Below, one piece after another: positions 26,508 through 35,782 of a DNA stretch of 64,000 nt. The translations under genes and the position numbers were made by a program. Each line of letters starts with the position of its first letter. Within the stretch, counting starts at the first letter, position 1. The stretch comes from Streptomyces roseicoloratus. Lineage in GTDB: Bacteria; Actinomycetota; Actinomycetes; Streptomycetales; Streptomycetaceae. The stretch lies in assembly GCF_004117935.1 (NCBI RefSeq), contig NZ_SDOY01000144.1, forward strand, positions 1 to 64,000, written 5' to 3'. Below the pieces are notes generated by a model, which had not been told where the DNA came from, did no database searches, and saw only the letters and a program-made list of their open reading frames with translations.

Positions 26508-27559
26508 TCGTCCCCGCGCAGGATCATCCGGTGCGTGCGCCGCAGCAGCCGGCTCGGCGCGACGCCCAGGTCCTCGGCGAGCCGGCGGCGGACACGGTCG
26601 AAGACGGCAAGCGCGTCGGCCTGCCTGCCGCAGCCGTACAGCGCCCGCATCAGCATCGCCGCCGCCGGCTCGTCCAGCGGGTGCGCCGCGGACAGCGCGG
26701 ACAGTTCGGCGACCGCCTCGGAGCGCCGCCCGAGCCGCAGCTGATACGCCGACTTCCGCCGGACGAGGCCCATCCGGCGATCCGCGAGCCGCAGCCGCTC
26801 CCGCTCCGCGAGCGGCCCGGGCAGTCCGGCGAGCGGCTCACCGCGGAACAGACCGAGCGCCTCGGAGCACAGCCGGACCGCCTCCGCCGGTTCGCCCGCC
26901 CGGTCCGCCGCCCCCACGGCGGCGACCAGCTCCTCCAGCCGGGCGGCGTCCACATCGACCGCGCCGGGGAGCAGCCGGTAGCCGCACCGCTCGTACGCGA
27001 TGACCGCGTCCGGTCCCGCTCCGGTGCCCAGGGCCTTGCGCAACCGGTAGACGTACACCGGCACCACGTTGGCCGCCGGTGGCTCCGGGCCCCACACCCC
27101 GTCCAGCAGCTCCTGCCGGCTGAGCGTCCGGCCCGCACGGAGCGCCAGTGCGGCCAGCACGGCCTGTCGGCGCAGATGTCCGAGGTGCAGGGGCCGCCCG
27201 TCCTGCCAGGCCCGCAGCGGCCCGAGCACGGAGAGCCGCAGCCGCGGCCCGGCCGGCCGGCCCGCCACTCCGCCGGCGGCGGTGCGGGGGCCGAGACCCG
27301 GGAGGACGAGGCCGCAGTCGAAGGCATGGACGATGGCGGCGGCCCGGTCACGCAGCCCGAGCTTCCGGAGGATCCGCGCGAGGAGTTCCGCCACCGACTC
27401 CTCGGGCAGGGCCAGCACGGTGGCGATCTCGTCGTCCCGCAGACCGCAGCCGACCGCGGACAGCACCTCGCGCTCCCGCGGCCCGAGGACGAGGGCGGCG
27501 GACCGCTCCTCCGCGGGATGCCCCGTGGCGGGGCGCCTGGTCGTGACGGAGGTCGGCAT
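26486..27559 (-). CDS. LuxR-type HTH fused to SARP/BTAD regulator
   Basis: Regulator of about 357 residues with an unusual order. Residues about 22-85 form a LuxR/GerE-type HTH (LVLGPREREVLSAVGCGLRDDEIATVLALPEESVAELLARILRKLGLRDRAAAI). An OmpR-type winged helix as in SARPs (RLSVLGPLRAWQDGRPLHLGHLRRQAVLAALALRAGRTLSRQELLDGVWG) and a bacterial transcriptional activation domain (LRLADRRMGLVRRKSAYQLRLGRRSEAVAELSALSAAHPLDEPAAAMLMRALYGCGRQADAL) follow. GGGGAGC precedes the ATG. It is adjacent to, and on the same strand as, a receptor-kinase gene. Target genes unknown. Confidence 0.88.
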   Translation of the reverse strand: MPTSVTTRRPATGHPAEERSAALVLGPREREVLSAVGCGLRDDEIATVLALPEESVAELLARILRKLGLRDRAAAIVHAFDCGLVLPGLGPRTAAGGVAGRPAGPRLRLSVLGPLRAWQDGRPLHLGHLRRQAVLAALALRAGRTLSRQELLDGVWGPEPPAANVVPVYVYRLRKALGTGAGPDAVIAYERCGYRLLPGAVDVDAARLEELVAAVGAADRAGEPAEAVRLCSEALGLFRGEPLAGLPGPLAERERLRLADRRMGLVRRKSAYQLRLGRRSEAVAELSALSAAHPLDEPAAAMLMRALYGCGRQADALAVFDRVRRRLAEDLGVAPSRLLRRTHRMILRGDEAGATAC

Positions 27560-27716
27560 CGCTGCTCCCCGGGCTCCGGATCGGTGGTCGGTCTGGCGGA
27601 TGTCGCCGACAAGGTAGTGCCGGGGGCGGCGGGCGGGGCATCCGGAACCATCCGGAGTGACAGGCGGGGTGAGTGGCGGGGTGACGGGCGGGTCGTCGCC
27701 GGGCGTGAGGCCGCGT

Positions 27717-30700
27717 TCAGGAGCCGGTGACGCCCAGCGCCTGGATGTCGACCATGCCGTAGGCCTGGCTGACGTACACGTTGGTGAGCCGGGGACTGCG
27801 GTAGTTGAGGTTCTTCACGGCGGCGACGGGCAGGTAGTAGGCGCCGTCGGTGAGCTTGTGGTTGATCTGCCGGTAGAGCTCGGTGGCCCGCGCGGCGTCC
27901 TGCTCGCGCCTGGCCCGGTCGAGCAGGGAGTTGATCGCCGGGTCGTCGACCTGGGCGTAGTTGGCGTTTCCGGCGGGCAGGATCTGGCGTCCGTCGGCCA
28001 GCGGCTCCAGGAAGTTCGCGCCGTGCGGGAAGTCGGCGCCCCAGCCGGCCGAGATGAGGCCGTAGCCCTTGTTCTTCACCTCGCCTGGGGTCTGGACGAC
28101 GTCGAGGAACTTCGTGAAGTCGAGCTGCTCGATCTTCACGGTGATGCCCACCTTCGCGAGGGCGGCGCGGAGTGCCTCGGCGACCGCGACGTCCTTCGGC
28201 CGCGAGTTCCTCCTTCGCCCGGGCCGGCCGGGACGTGCCCTCGGTCAGGCCGAAGGGGTCGTAGCCGTCGCTGCCGGGGACGGTCGGAGGCAGCATGTTG
28301 CCGTGGCGGCTGCCGGCCACCGGACCGCCGTGGGCGGTCTCCAGCGCGGTGGTGTCGGCCGCGTACAGCACGGCCTTGCGGCAGTGCACGTCGTCGAAGG
28401 GCGCGGTCGTGGAGACCAGGGCGACGGTGCGGAGCAGCCCGGAGTACGGGGCGTCCGCGAGGGCCCTCGTCTTCTCGTCCCCGAGCACCAGAGGGGCCGA
28501 GGCCTGGGGCAGCCCGCTCTGCGAGGCGTCGAGGTGGGCGCTGCCGTCGAGCAGCTGCCGGGCCAGCCGCTCCGGAGGGGTGGAGACGGTCAGCTCGATC
28601 CGGTCCGGAAGGGCCTTGCGCACCGGGTCGGTGGCCGGGTTCCAGCGCGGGTTGCGGACCAGGACGAGCGAGGTGCCCGGGCGGTACGCGTCGAACCGGT
28701 ACGGCCCCGAGGAGACCGGCTTCTCGCCGTAGCGGCTCCTGGTGTCCTTCGCCCGGGGCACGGGCGAGGTGGCGCCCATGGCCAGCAGGTGCGGAAAGCG
28801 CGAGTCCGGTGCGGCGAGGCGGAAGACGAGCGTCCGGTCGTCCGGCGTGACGACCGACTTCAGACCGGTGCCGCCGTCCTCGTACGGACCCCGGTAGTTC
28901 TGCCCCTGGTCGAGGACCTCCCGGAGATACGTGGGACCGCCGCTGACGACGTCCTGCGCGAAGACGCGCTCGATCGCGTACGCGACGTCCCGGGAGGTGA
29001 TCGGGGTGCCGTCCTCGAACGTGAGGCCGCGCCTGAGCCTGACGGTGTAGGTCTTCCCGTCGGGGGAGACCTCGGGCCGGGCCTCGGCCAGGTCGGGGAC
29101 GAGTTCGAGGCCCTGCTTGCCGGGCTTCGTGTCGTACGTGAGCAGCGTGCGGGCGTAGAGCCGCTGCATGTTCCAGACCCACCCGTAGTAGGAGCGGGCC
29201 GGATCCCAGGAGTCGGCGTCGTCGCCGCTGACGAGGCGCAGCGTGCCGCCCTTCCCAGTCGAGGGACTGACCACCGTCCCGACCGCGGCGTCGAAGCCGG
29301 CGGCGGCGGTGCCGGAGGACGGACCCGCGCCCGAGCCGCCGCCCGTGGAGGCGGCCGCGTCGCCGCTGCTGCCCTTGTCGTCGCCCTTGCCGAGGTTGAC
29401 GACGAGCGCGGTCACGCCGCCGCCGGTCACCAGCGCCGCGGCGACGGCGATCGCCACGACACGGCGGGTCCGCCCGCGCCCTCCCGGACGGGTGGTGGCG
29501 GGGCGGGACGGGACCGTGTCGGGGGAGCCGGGCGCCCGGGTGGAGACGAGGACGGGGTCGCCGCCGGGCCGCGGCGGCACGGGAGGCGGGGCCGAGGGCA
29601 CGGGCGGGCGAGCCTGCGGCACGGGCGGCACGGCCGGGGCGCCGGGGGCCGGTGACGGTGCGCTCGGAGCGGCGGCCGGGGCCGGGGCCGGGGCTGTGGC
29701 GGGTGGGGGCGAGGGTGCGGGTGCGGAGGCCGGGGCCTGGGCCGGCTCGGCGGCGGAGACAGGGGCGGCGGGGGAGGGGGCGGGCGACTTGGCCAGGGCG
29801 TTCCGCGGGTCCGGAGGCGTCGGTGACGAGGCGCCGCCGGGTTCCGCGGCCGGGCCGTTCGCGTGCGGGCGCCGCTCGGGAGCAGGTTCCGGCTGCGGCT
29901 GCGGCTGCGGCTGCGGCGTCGCCGGGGCGTCCGTCCCCGCCGGGCGGGTGAGGGTCAGGGCCACCGTCTCCGGCAGCCAGTCGGTCTCCTCCGGCAGACC
30001 GCCCCTGTACGTGTGGCCACCGGTCTCGCCGAGCAGGCGGGCGAACTCCGCCAGGAGCTCGGGCACGGTGGGCCGCCGCGCGGGGTCCTTCTCCAGGCAG
30101 CGGCCGACGAAGTCGGTGCCTGCGGGCAGGCCCTGGAGGGCCGGGGGCTCGTACACCGCGCGGAAGTTCACCGAGTGCGGCGAGCCGCTCCCGAACGGCG
30201 CCGCGCCGGTGCCGGCGTAGGCCAGCACCACGCCGAGGGAGAACACGTCGCCGGCGGGGCCCACCTGACGTCCGGTCACCTGCTCCGGGGACATGAACCC
30301 GGGGGTGCCGATCACCGTGCCCGTCCGGGTGAGGACGCTCGCCTCCGCGACGATCGAGATGCCGAAGTCGATGACGCGCGGCCCGTCGGCGGCGAGGAGC
30401 ACGTTCGACGGCTTCAGGTCGCGGTGGACGAGTCCGGTGCCGTGGATGGCCTCCAGCGCCTCGACCAGGCCCGCCCCCAGGGCGAGGAGCGGGCGCCGGG
30501 GCCAGGCGCCGTGGGCGCGGACCGCCGCGTCGAGCGGCATGCCGGGCACGTAGGCGGTGGCGAGCCAGGCGGGGGAGCCGTCGGGGTCGGCGTCGACGAC
30601 GGCCGCGGTGAAGAAGCCGGTCACCCGGCGGGCCGCCTCCACCTCCCGGGCGAAGCGGCGCCGGAAGTCGGGGTCTTCCGCGAGTTCGTCGCGCACCACC

Positions 30701-30828
30701 TTCACGGCGACCATCCGGCCGCTGGTGGAGCGGCCCAGGTACACCCGGCCCATGCCGCCCGCGCCGAGGCGCGCGAGGATCCGGTAGCGCCCCACCTGCC
30801 GCGGGTCCGCGGCGCCCAGCTCTTCCAA
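27717..30828 (-). pseudogene. Ser/Thr kinase fused to an extracellular solute-binding domain, frameshifted
   Basis: Intended product about 1037 residues. The N-terminal kinase has GAGGMGRVYLG, Lys43, HRD 135-137 and DFG 154-156. Next come a long Pro/Ala-rich juxtamembrane region, one transmembrane helix (VVAIAVAAALVTGGGVTALVV, about 455-477) and a family 5 (peptide/nickel) solute-binding domain (GGTLRLVSGDDADSWDPARSYYG...). Near 28190-28205, after KEELAAEG, the frame is lost. The conserved domain resumes in another frame (VAVAEALRAALAKVGIT... to stop at 27717), while the original frame runs into nonsense as far as 26650. This is a real mutation or an assembly error. The kinase and most of the sensor remain readable. 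Confidence 0.82.
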
Positions 30829-31393
30829 CGTTCCCCCTCCGGCCGGTGATCCCGTGCGAGGGGGACCGTCCGCCGACGACTCCAGCCGATTACATCAGAA
30901 CCCGCCGCCCCTCAGGTCGCTGCCACCCTCTCCGACGGACCGCCGGGCGGGCGCCCGTTCGCGTGGACTCGCGTTCGACCACGGGTGGCCGCATCCGCCT
31001 GCGGGGGTCCGTCCGTGCGGGGGGCGGAGGCGGCGTGGCCGAAACATCTCGGCACCGGCACGGGGCGGCCGCCCGTTCGGCGGAAGGCGTCGTGCGCCCC
31101 GACGGGCCTGCCCGGCGCCCGCTGACCTGAGTCATCGTCAAACGCGTCGCGAGGCAGGGGAGTTAAGCGGGGGCGCGAAGGCCCCATCGCGCGCCCCCGC
31201 GGGCTCTCCCGGGGTGGCTCGAATGTCGTCGTCGGGCCGGATAAACCCCGCGTCGAGCAAGATCACTGCTTCGAGGTAATGCCCCCGTTCCGGCTGGGCG
31301 GACGCCTTCCGCGGGCCGCTACTGTTCCCACGGATCTGGACGGATTCCCAGAGATTGTGTCGGTTTTTCCTCTTTTCAAGGAGCGCTCGTCCC
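30829..31393. other. Divergent intergenic region upstream of the encapsulin gene
   Basis: No supportable gene in 565 bp. It contains a strong hairpin: GCGGGGGCGCG (31167-31177) and CGCGCCCCCGC (31190-31200), an 11-base stem with a 12-base loop, about 195 bp upstream of the encapsulin start. The last 80 bp before that start are less GC-rich, with TACTGT near 31320 as a possible -10 element. Confidence 0.4.
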
Positions 31394-32809
31394 ATGACCG
31401 TTGAGACCGGCCCGGACACGGAGCTGGAGCCGCCGCGGCCGCAGTCCAGCCTCAGCACCGCGGCTGCCCGCAACCTCGCCACCACCACCAAGTCCGCCCC
31501 GCAGATGCAGGAGATCACCTCCCGGTGGCTGCTGCGGACGCTGCCGTGGGTGGAGACGAAGGGTGGCGCCTACCGGGTCAACCGCCGGCTGACCTACACC
31601 GTCGGCGACGGTGTCATCGAGTTCGTCCAGGACGGCGCCGCCGTCCGGGTCATCCCCCGGGAACTCGGCGAACTCGCCCTGCTGCGCGACTTCGACGACG
31701 AGGAGGTGCTCAGGGCCCTCGCCGACCGGTGCGTCCAGCGCGACTTCCGCGCCGGAGAGGTCATCGTCGAGCGCGGCACGCCCGCCGAGCAGATCCACCT
31801 GATCGCCCACGGCCGGATCAGCCAGACCTCGGTCGGCAAGTACGGCGACGAGGTCGCCGTCGCGGTCCTCGCCGACGGCGACCGGTTCGGCGAGAACGCG
31901 CTCCTGGACGCCGACGCCATGTGGGACTACACCGCCACCGCCGAGACGCCCGGCACCCTGCTCACCCTCTCCCGCGCCGACTTCGCCTCCGTACAGGCCC
32001 AGTCGACCACGCTCGCGTCCCACATCCGGGACTTCAGCTCGCTGCCCCAGCAGCGGCAGAACAAGCACGGCGAGGCCGAGATCGCCATGTCGGCCGGTCA
32101 CGTCGGCGAGGCCGAACTCCCCGGCGCCTTCGTCGACTACGAGCTCAAGCCGCGCGAGTACGAGCTCTCCGTCGCCCAGACCGTGCTGCGGGTGCACACC
32201 AGGGTCGCCGACCTCTACAACGGCCCGATGAACCAGACCGAGGAACAGCTCCGGCTCACGATCGAGGCGCTGCGCGAGCGCCAGGAGCACGAGCTGATCA
32301 ACAACCGCGAGTTCGGTCTGCTCAACAACGCCGACTTCAAGCAGCGGATCCAGCCCCACTCCGGCGCGCCCACCCCGGACGACCTCGACGAACTGCTCTG
32401 CCGCCGCCGCGGCACCAAGTTCCTCTTCGCCCACCCGAAGACCATCGCCGCGATCGGCCGCGAGTTCAACGCCCGCGGCCTCTACCCGGACCACGTGGAC
32501 GTGGGCGGACAGTCCGTCCCGGCCTGGCGCGGGGTGCCGATCCTGCCCTGCAACAAGATCCCCATCAGCAAGGAACAGACCAGCTCGATCATCGCCATGC
32601 GTACCGGCGAGGACAACCAGGGCGTCATCGGTCTGCGCCAGACCGGACTGCCGGAGGAGTACGAGCCGGGCCTGTCGGTGCGCTTCATGGGCATCAACGA
32701 CCAGGCGATCATCTCGTACCTGGTCACCACGTACTACTCCGCCGCCGTCCTGGTGCCCGACGCGCTCGGCGTGCTGGAGAACGTGCAGATCGCCCGCAGG
32801 CGCGACTAG
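31394..32809 (+). CDS. Family 2B encapsulin shell protein with cyclic-nucleotide-binding domain
   Basis: About 471 residues. An N-terminal arm (LSTAAARNLATTTKSAPQMQEITSRWLLRTLPWVETKGGAYRVNRR) leads into an HK97-type shell fold. An inserted cNMP-binding domain runs from about residue 85 to 215 (LRDFDDEEVLRALADRCVQRDFRAGEVIVERGTPAEQIHLIAHGRISQ...GDRFGENALLDADAMWDYTATAETPGTLLTLSR). The shell continues with GTKFLFAHPKTIAAIGREFNARGLYPD and VRFMGINDQAIISYLVTTYYSAAVLVPDALGVLENVQI. AAGGAG lies about 10 bases before the ATG. EshA-like proteins of this type package 2-MIB synthase, encoded next. Ligand of the cNMP domain uncertain. Confidence 0.94.
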   Translation: MTVETGPDTELEPPRPQSSLSTAAARNLATTTKSAPQMQEITSRWLLRTLPWVETKGGAYRVNRRLTYTVGDGVIEFVQDGAAVRVIPRELGELALLRDFDDEEVLRALADRCVQRDFRAGEVIVERGTPAEQIHLIAHGRISQTSVGKYGDEVAVAVLADGDRFGENALLDADAMWDYTATAETPGTLLTLSRADFASVQAQSTTLASHIRDFSSLPQQRQNKHGEAEIAMSAGHVGEAELPGAFVDYELKPREYELSVAQTVLRVHTRVADLYNGPMNQTEEQLRLTIEALRERQEHELINNREFGLLNNADFKQRIQPHSGAPTPDDLDELLCRRRGTKFLFAHPKTIAAIGREFNARGLYPDHVDVGGQSVPAWRGVPILPCNKIPISKEQTSSIIAMRTGEDNQGVIGLRQTGLPEEYEPGLSVRFMGINDQAIISYLVTTYYSAAVLVPDALGVLENVQIARRRD

Positions 32810-32979
32810 GGCGTGTGTCGAAAGTCCCGTCCGGCGGGGAACGCCTGGCACGCACGCTCGCCGCGTTGTCGGTCGTCGGCGCAGCCCGCTGCGCTCTCCT
32901 CCCTCCGCCTCGCGATCGCACGCACCGGACGCCCCCGCCACGCCCTCCGGGCGGACGACGCCACTTTCGACACACGCCC
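32809..32979. mobile_element. MITE-like element between encapsulin and 2-MIB synthase genes
   Basis: A 171-bp non-coding element has perfect 17-base terminal inverted repeats: GGGCGTGTGTCGAAAGT at 32809-32825 and its complement at 32963-32979, extendable to 20 with one mismatch. The encapsulin stop codon TAG is shared with the outer edge of the left repeat. There is no transposase gene inside, so mobilisation would need a full-length relative elsewhere. The internal sequence is GC-rich and partly self-complementary near the ends. Confidence 0.75.
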
Positions 32980-33126
32980 CAGGGCGTTTCCTTCGGATCC
33001 GGGCCGGACCCGGCCAGGATCCGGAAGAGACGACCCAGCGGCCGAGCGCCGAGGATCAGTCCGAGGGCCGCGCCGGGCAGGGCTGTCCTGACCGGGACGG
33101 CCCCCCATCCCACCAAGGAGCCACGG

Positions 33127-34539
33127 ATGCCCGATCCCGGGCCTTCCTCCCTGCCCACGGGTCCGGCCGCGGCGCCCGCCCGTCCACCGCTGCCCGGTCC
33201 GCCCACCGCGCCGTTCCGGTCCGCGGGGACGGCGACCGGCGAAGCGCCGCCCGCCCCGGCCGGGCCCGAGGCCGCCGGCACGGCCGCCGCCCTCGCACCC
33301 GTACCGCCGGAGTCCGCGCTGGAACGCATCCTGCGCGGCCCCAGCGGCCTGGGGACGACGGCGCTGTCCCTGGCCCGGCGGGCCGAGCCGGCCGCGCCGC
33401 CCGCACCACCGGAGCCGGCCGCGCCGACCGCCCTGCCGGCACCGGCCGCGCCACCGGCACCACCGGTACCGACCGTGCCGGCGGCGCCGGTCGCGGCAGC
33501 CGTGGAGGCCGTACTGGCGGCGGCGTCGGCGGCGCTCGACGGCGAGACGTCGGCCGCTCAGGGCACGCCCGTACCCGGTCTCTACTTCCACCCCATCGCC
33601 GAGCCCGACCCCGCCCGGGTGGCGGAGGTCAGCCGCCGCATCAAGGAGTGGGCGGTCGACGAGGTCCAGGCGGTCCCGGCGGAGTGGGAGGACCAGTTCG
33701 ACGGCTTCTCCGTCGGACGCTACATGGTCGCCTGCCACCCGGACGCGCCCACCGTCGACCACCTCATGGCCGCCACGCGCCTGATGGTCGCGGAGAACGC
33801 GGTCGACGACGTCTACTGCGAGGACCACGGCGGCTCGCCCATCGGGCTCGGCAGCCGGCTCCTCCTCGCCCACACGGCGCTCGACCCGCTGCACACCACC
33901 GAGGAGTACGCCCCCGCCTGGCGGGAGTCGCTCGCGTCGGACGGCCCGCGCCGGGCCTACCGCTCCGCGATGGACTACTTCTGCCGGCTGGCCACGCCGT
34001 CCCAGGCCGACCGCTACCGGCACGACATGGCACGCCTGCACATGGGGTACCTCGCCGAGGCGGCGTGGGCCGAGACCGACCACGTACCCGAGGTGTGGGA
34101 GTACCTGGCCATGCGCCAGTTCAACAACTTCCGCCCCTGCCCGACCATCACCGACACCGTCGGCGGCTACGAGCTGCCCGCCGACCTCCACGCCCTGCCC
34201 GCCATGCAGCGGGTCATCGCGCTCGCCGGGAACGCGACCACCATTGTGAACGACCTGTACTCCTACACCAAGGAGCTCGACAGTCCCGGCACGCACCTCA
34301 ACCTGCCCGTGGTGATCGCCGAGCGCGAGGGCCTCTCCGCCAAGGAGGCCTACCTGAAGGCGGTCGAGGTCCACAACGACCTCATGCACGCCTTCGAGGC
34401 CGAGGCCGCCGCCCTCGCCGCCGGCTGCCCCACCCCCGTCGTCCTGCGCTTCCTCCGTGGCGTGGCCGCCTGGGTCGACGGCAACCACTACTGGCACCAG
34501 ACCAACACCTACCGATACAGCCTGCCCGACTTCTGGTAA
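33127..34539 (+). CDS. tpc: 2-Methylisoborneol synthase (encapsulin cargo)
   Basis: Class I terpene cyclase of about 470 residues that converts 2-methyl-GPP to 2-methylisoborneol. The first 145 residues are disordered Pro/Ala sequence containing a conserved-looking helix (PESALERILRGPSGLGTTALSLARR, about 61-85), the expected shell-loading region. The catalytic domain has VDDVYCED (D227, D228) and NDLYSYTKE (N375, S379, E383), and ends WHQTNTYRYSLPDFW. AAGGAG lies six bases upstream of the ATG. The gene is separated from the shell gene by the MITE-like element and is followed 17 bp later by the methyltransferase. Confidence 0.95.
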   Translation: MPDPGPSSLPTGPAAAPARPPLPGPPTAPFRSAGTATGEAPPAPAGPEAAGTAAALAPVPPESALERILRGPSGLGTTALSLARRAEPAAPPAPPEPAAPTALPAPAAPPAPPVPTVPAAPVAAAVEAVLAAASAALDGETSAAQGTPVPGLYFHPIAEPDPARVAEVSRRIKEWAVDEVQAVPAEWEDQFDGFSVGRYMVACHPDAPTVDHLMAATRLMVAENAVDDVYCEDHGGSPIGLGSRLLLAHTALDPLHTTEEYAPAWRESLASDGPRRAYRSAMDYFCRLATPSQADRYRHDMARLHMGYLAEAAWAETDHVPEVWEYLAMRQFNNFRPCPTITDTVGGYELPADLHALPAMQRVIALAGNATTIVNDLYSYTKELDSPGTHLNLPVVIAEREGLSAKEAYLKAVEVHNDLMHAFEAEAAALAAGCPTPVVLRFLRGVAAWVDGNHYWHQTNTYRYSLPDFW

Positions 34540-34556
34540 GAAACGGACCCTTATCT

Positions 34557-35441
34557 GTGACCAGCACCGAGTTCACCACCGCCGAAGGCGCCACCACGTT
34601 CGTCCCCGCGCCCGCGACGCCCTACCAGGGCGACATCGCCCGCTACTGGAACAACGAGGCCAGGCCCGTGAACCTGCGTCTCGGCGACGTGGACGGGCTC
34701 TACCACCACCACTACGGCATCGGCGACATCGACCACGCCTCCCTCGGCGACCCCGAGGACAGCGAGTACGAGAAGAAGCTGATCGCCGAGCTGCACCGGC
34801 TGGAGTCGGCCCAGGCCGAGGTGCTCCTCGACCACCTCGGCACCATCGAGCCCGGCGACACCCTCATGGACGCGGGCTGCGGGCGCGGCGGTTCGATGGT
34901 GATGGCCCACCAGCGCTTCGGCTCCAAGGTGGAGGGCGTCACCCTCTCCGCCAAGCAGGCCGAGTTCGCCAACCGGCGGGCCGCCGAGATCGGCATCGAC
35001 GACCACGTCCGCGCCCGGGTCTGCAACATGCTCGACACCCCCTTCGAGACCGGGCAGATGGCCGGCTCGTGGAACAACGAGTCCAGCATGTACGTCGACC
35101 TGCACGACCTCTTCGCCGAGCACTCCAGGGTCCTCGCGGTCGGCGGCCGTTACGTCACCATCACCGGCTGCTGGAACCCGCGCTACGGCCAGCCCTCCAA
35201 GTGGGTCTCCCAGATCAACGCCCACTTCGAGTGCAACATCCACTCCCGCCGCGAGTACCTGCGCGCCATGGCCGACAACCGTCTGGTGCCCCAGGCCGTC
35301 GTGGACCTCACCGCCGCGACCCTTCCCTACTGGGAGCTGCGGGCCACGTCCTCGCTGGTCACCGGGATCGAGGAGGCCTTCATCGAGTCGTACAAGGACG
35401 GCTCCTTCCAGTACCTCCTGATCGCCGCCGACCGCGTCTGA
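34557..35441 (+). CDS. gppmt: Geranyl diphosphate 2-C-methyltransferase
   Basis: SAM-dependent methyltransferase of about 294 residues that makes 2-methyl-GPP, the substrate of the preceding cyclase. Recognised from PYQGDIARYWNNEARPVNLRLGDVDGLYHHHYGIGDIDH, the SAM motif LMDAGCGRGGSMVMAHQRFGSKVEGVTLS and ITGCWNPRYGQPSKWVSQINAHFECNIHSRREY. The start is GTG with only a weak GGA site, suggesting coupling to tpc translation. A strong terminator follows. Confidence 0.95.
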   Translation: MTSTEFTTAEGATTFVPAPATPYQGDIARYWNNEARPVNLRLGDVDGLYHHHYGIGDIDHASLGDPEDSEYEKKLIAELHRLESAQAEVLLDHLGTIEPGDTLMDAGCGRGGSMVMAHQRFGSKVEGVTLSAKQAEFANRRAAEIGIDDHVRARVCNMLDTPFETGQMAGSWNNESSMYVDLHDLFAEHSRVLAVGGRYVTITGCWNPRYGQPSKWVSQINAHFECNIHSRREYLRAMADNRLVPQAVVDLTAATLPYWELRATSSLVTGIEEAFIESYKDGSFQYLLIAADRV

Positions 35442-35462
35442 CCGCCGCCCCACCGGCGGAAA

Positions 35463-35502
35463 GGAGCCGGACCCGACCGACATGCCGGCCGGGTCCGGCT
35501 CC
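35463..35502 (+). terminator. 2-MIB operon terminator
   Basis: A perfect 13-base stem GGAGCCGGACCCG (35463-35475) and CGGGTCCGGCTCC (35490-35502) with a 14-base loop, 22 bp after the methyltransferase stop. Confidence 0.75.
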
Positions 35503-35582
35503 GGCATGTGCGATTTTCGGCCAACGTCCTTTACTCCTTTGGGATTTCGGCGCAAGCGCGTTAGCTTCGGCAACAGTCCGGT

Positions 35583-35659
35583 AGGGCCTGTCCGGCGGAT
35601 CAGCGTCGGGTCGGCCGCGGCGTCCGGTGCGCCGCATCGCAAGGCGCCGGACAGGGCCT
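35583..35659. repeat. Short MITE-like inverted repeat downstream of the 2-MIB operon
   Basis: AGGGCCTGTCCGGCG at 35583-35597 and CGCCGGACAGGGCCT at 35645-35659 are inverted copies with one mismatch, bounding 77 bp of non-coding DNA. It lies in the 337-bp gap between the 2-MIB operon and the toxin gene and may be a second, different MITE-like repeat or a structured spacer. Confidence 0.45.
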
Positions 35660-35677
35660 GGAGCGCCGGGGGGACTC

Positions 35678-35782
35678 ATGGGACGCATACGGGGCAGGGA
35701 CACGCACGCGTCGTGTCACCGCGCGGAGTACGGCACGGACGGAACCGGCGGCACGCGCGTCGCACGCGGGACCCGCCGGTGA
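35678..35782 (+). CDS. Possible 34-residue leader ORF overlapping the toxin start
   Basis: ATG with a G-rich ribosome-like site (GGGGGGA) opens a 34-codon arginine-rich frame (begins MGRIRGRDTHAS). Its TGA overlaps the GTG start proposed for the toxin (GTGA at 35779-35782). Such overlap suggests translational coupling, but the peptide matches nothing I recognise and could be fortuitous. Confidence 0.25.
   Translation: MGRIRGRDTHASCHRAEYGTDGTGGTRVARGTRR

Noticed and set aside
26650..28195. C-terminal extension of the receptor kinase to 1392 residues
   Set aside because: After the frame break the sequence is antisense or out of frame to real coding DNA, including the SARP gene; conserved solute-binding sequence continues in a different frame instead.
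31138..31518. 126-codon minus-strand ORF upstream of the encapsulin gene
   Set aside because: It overlaps the encapsulin start on the other strand and has neither family resemblance nor ribosome site.
12889..35441. One large terpene biosynthetic cluster spanning both cyclases
   Set aside because: The two cyclases are 19 kb apart with housekeeping pyc, hydrolases and regulators between; only the 2-MIB locus forms a clear pathway unit.
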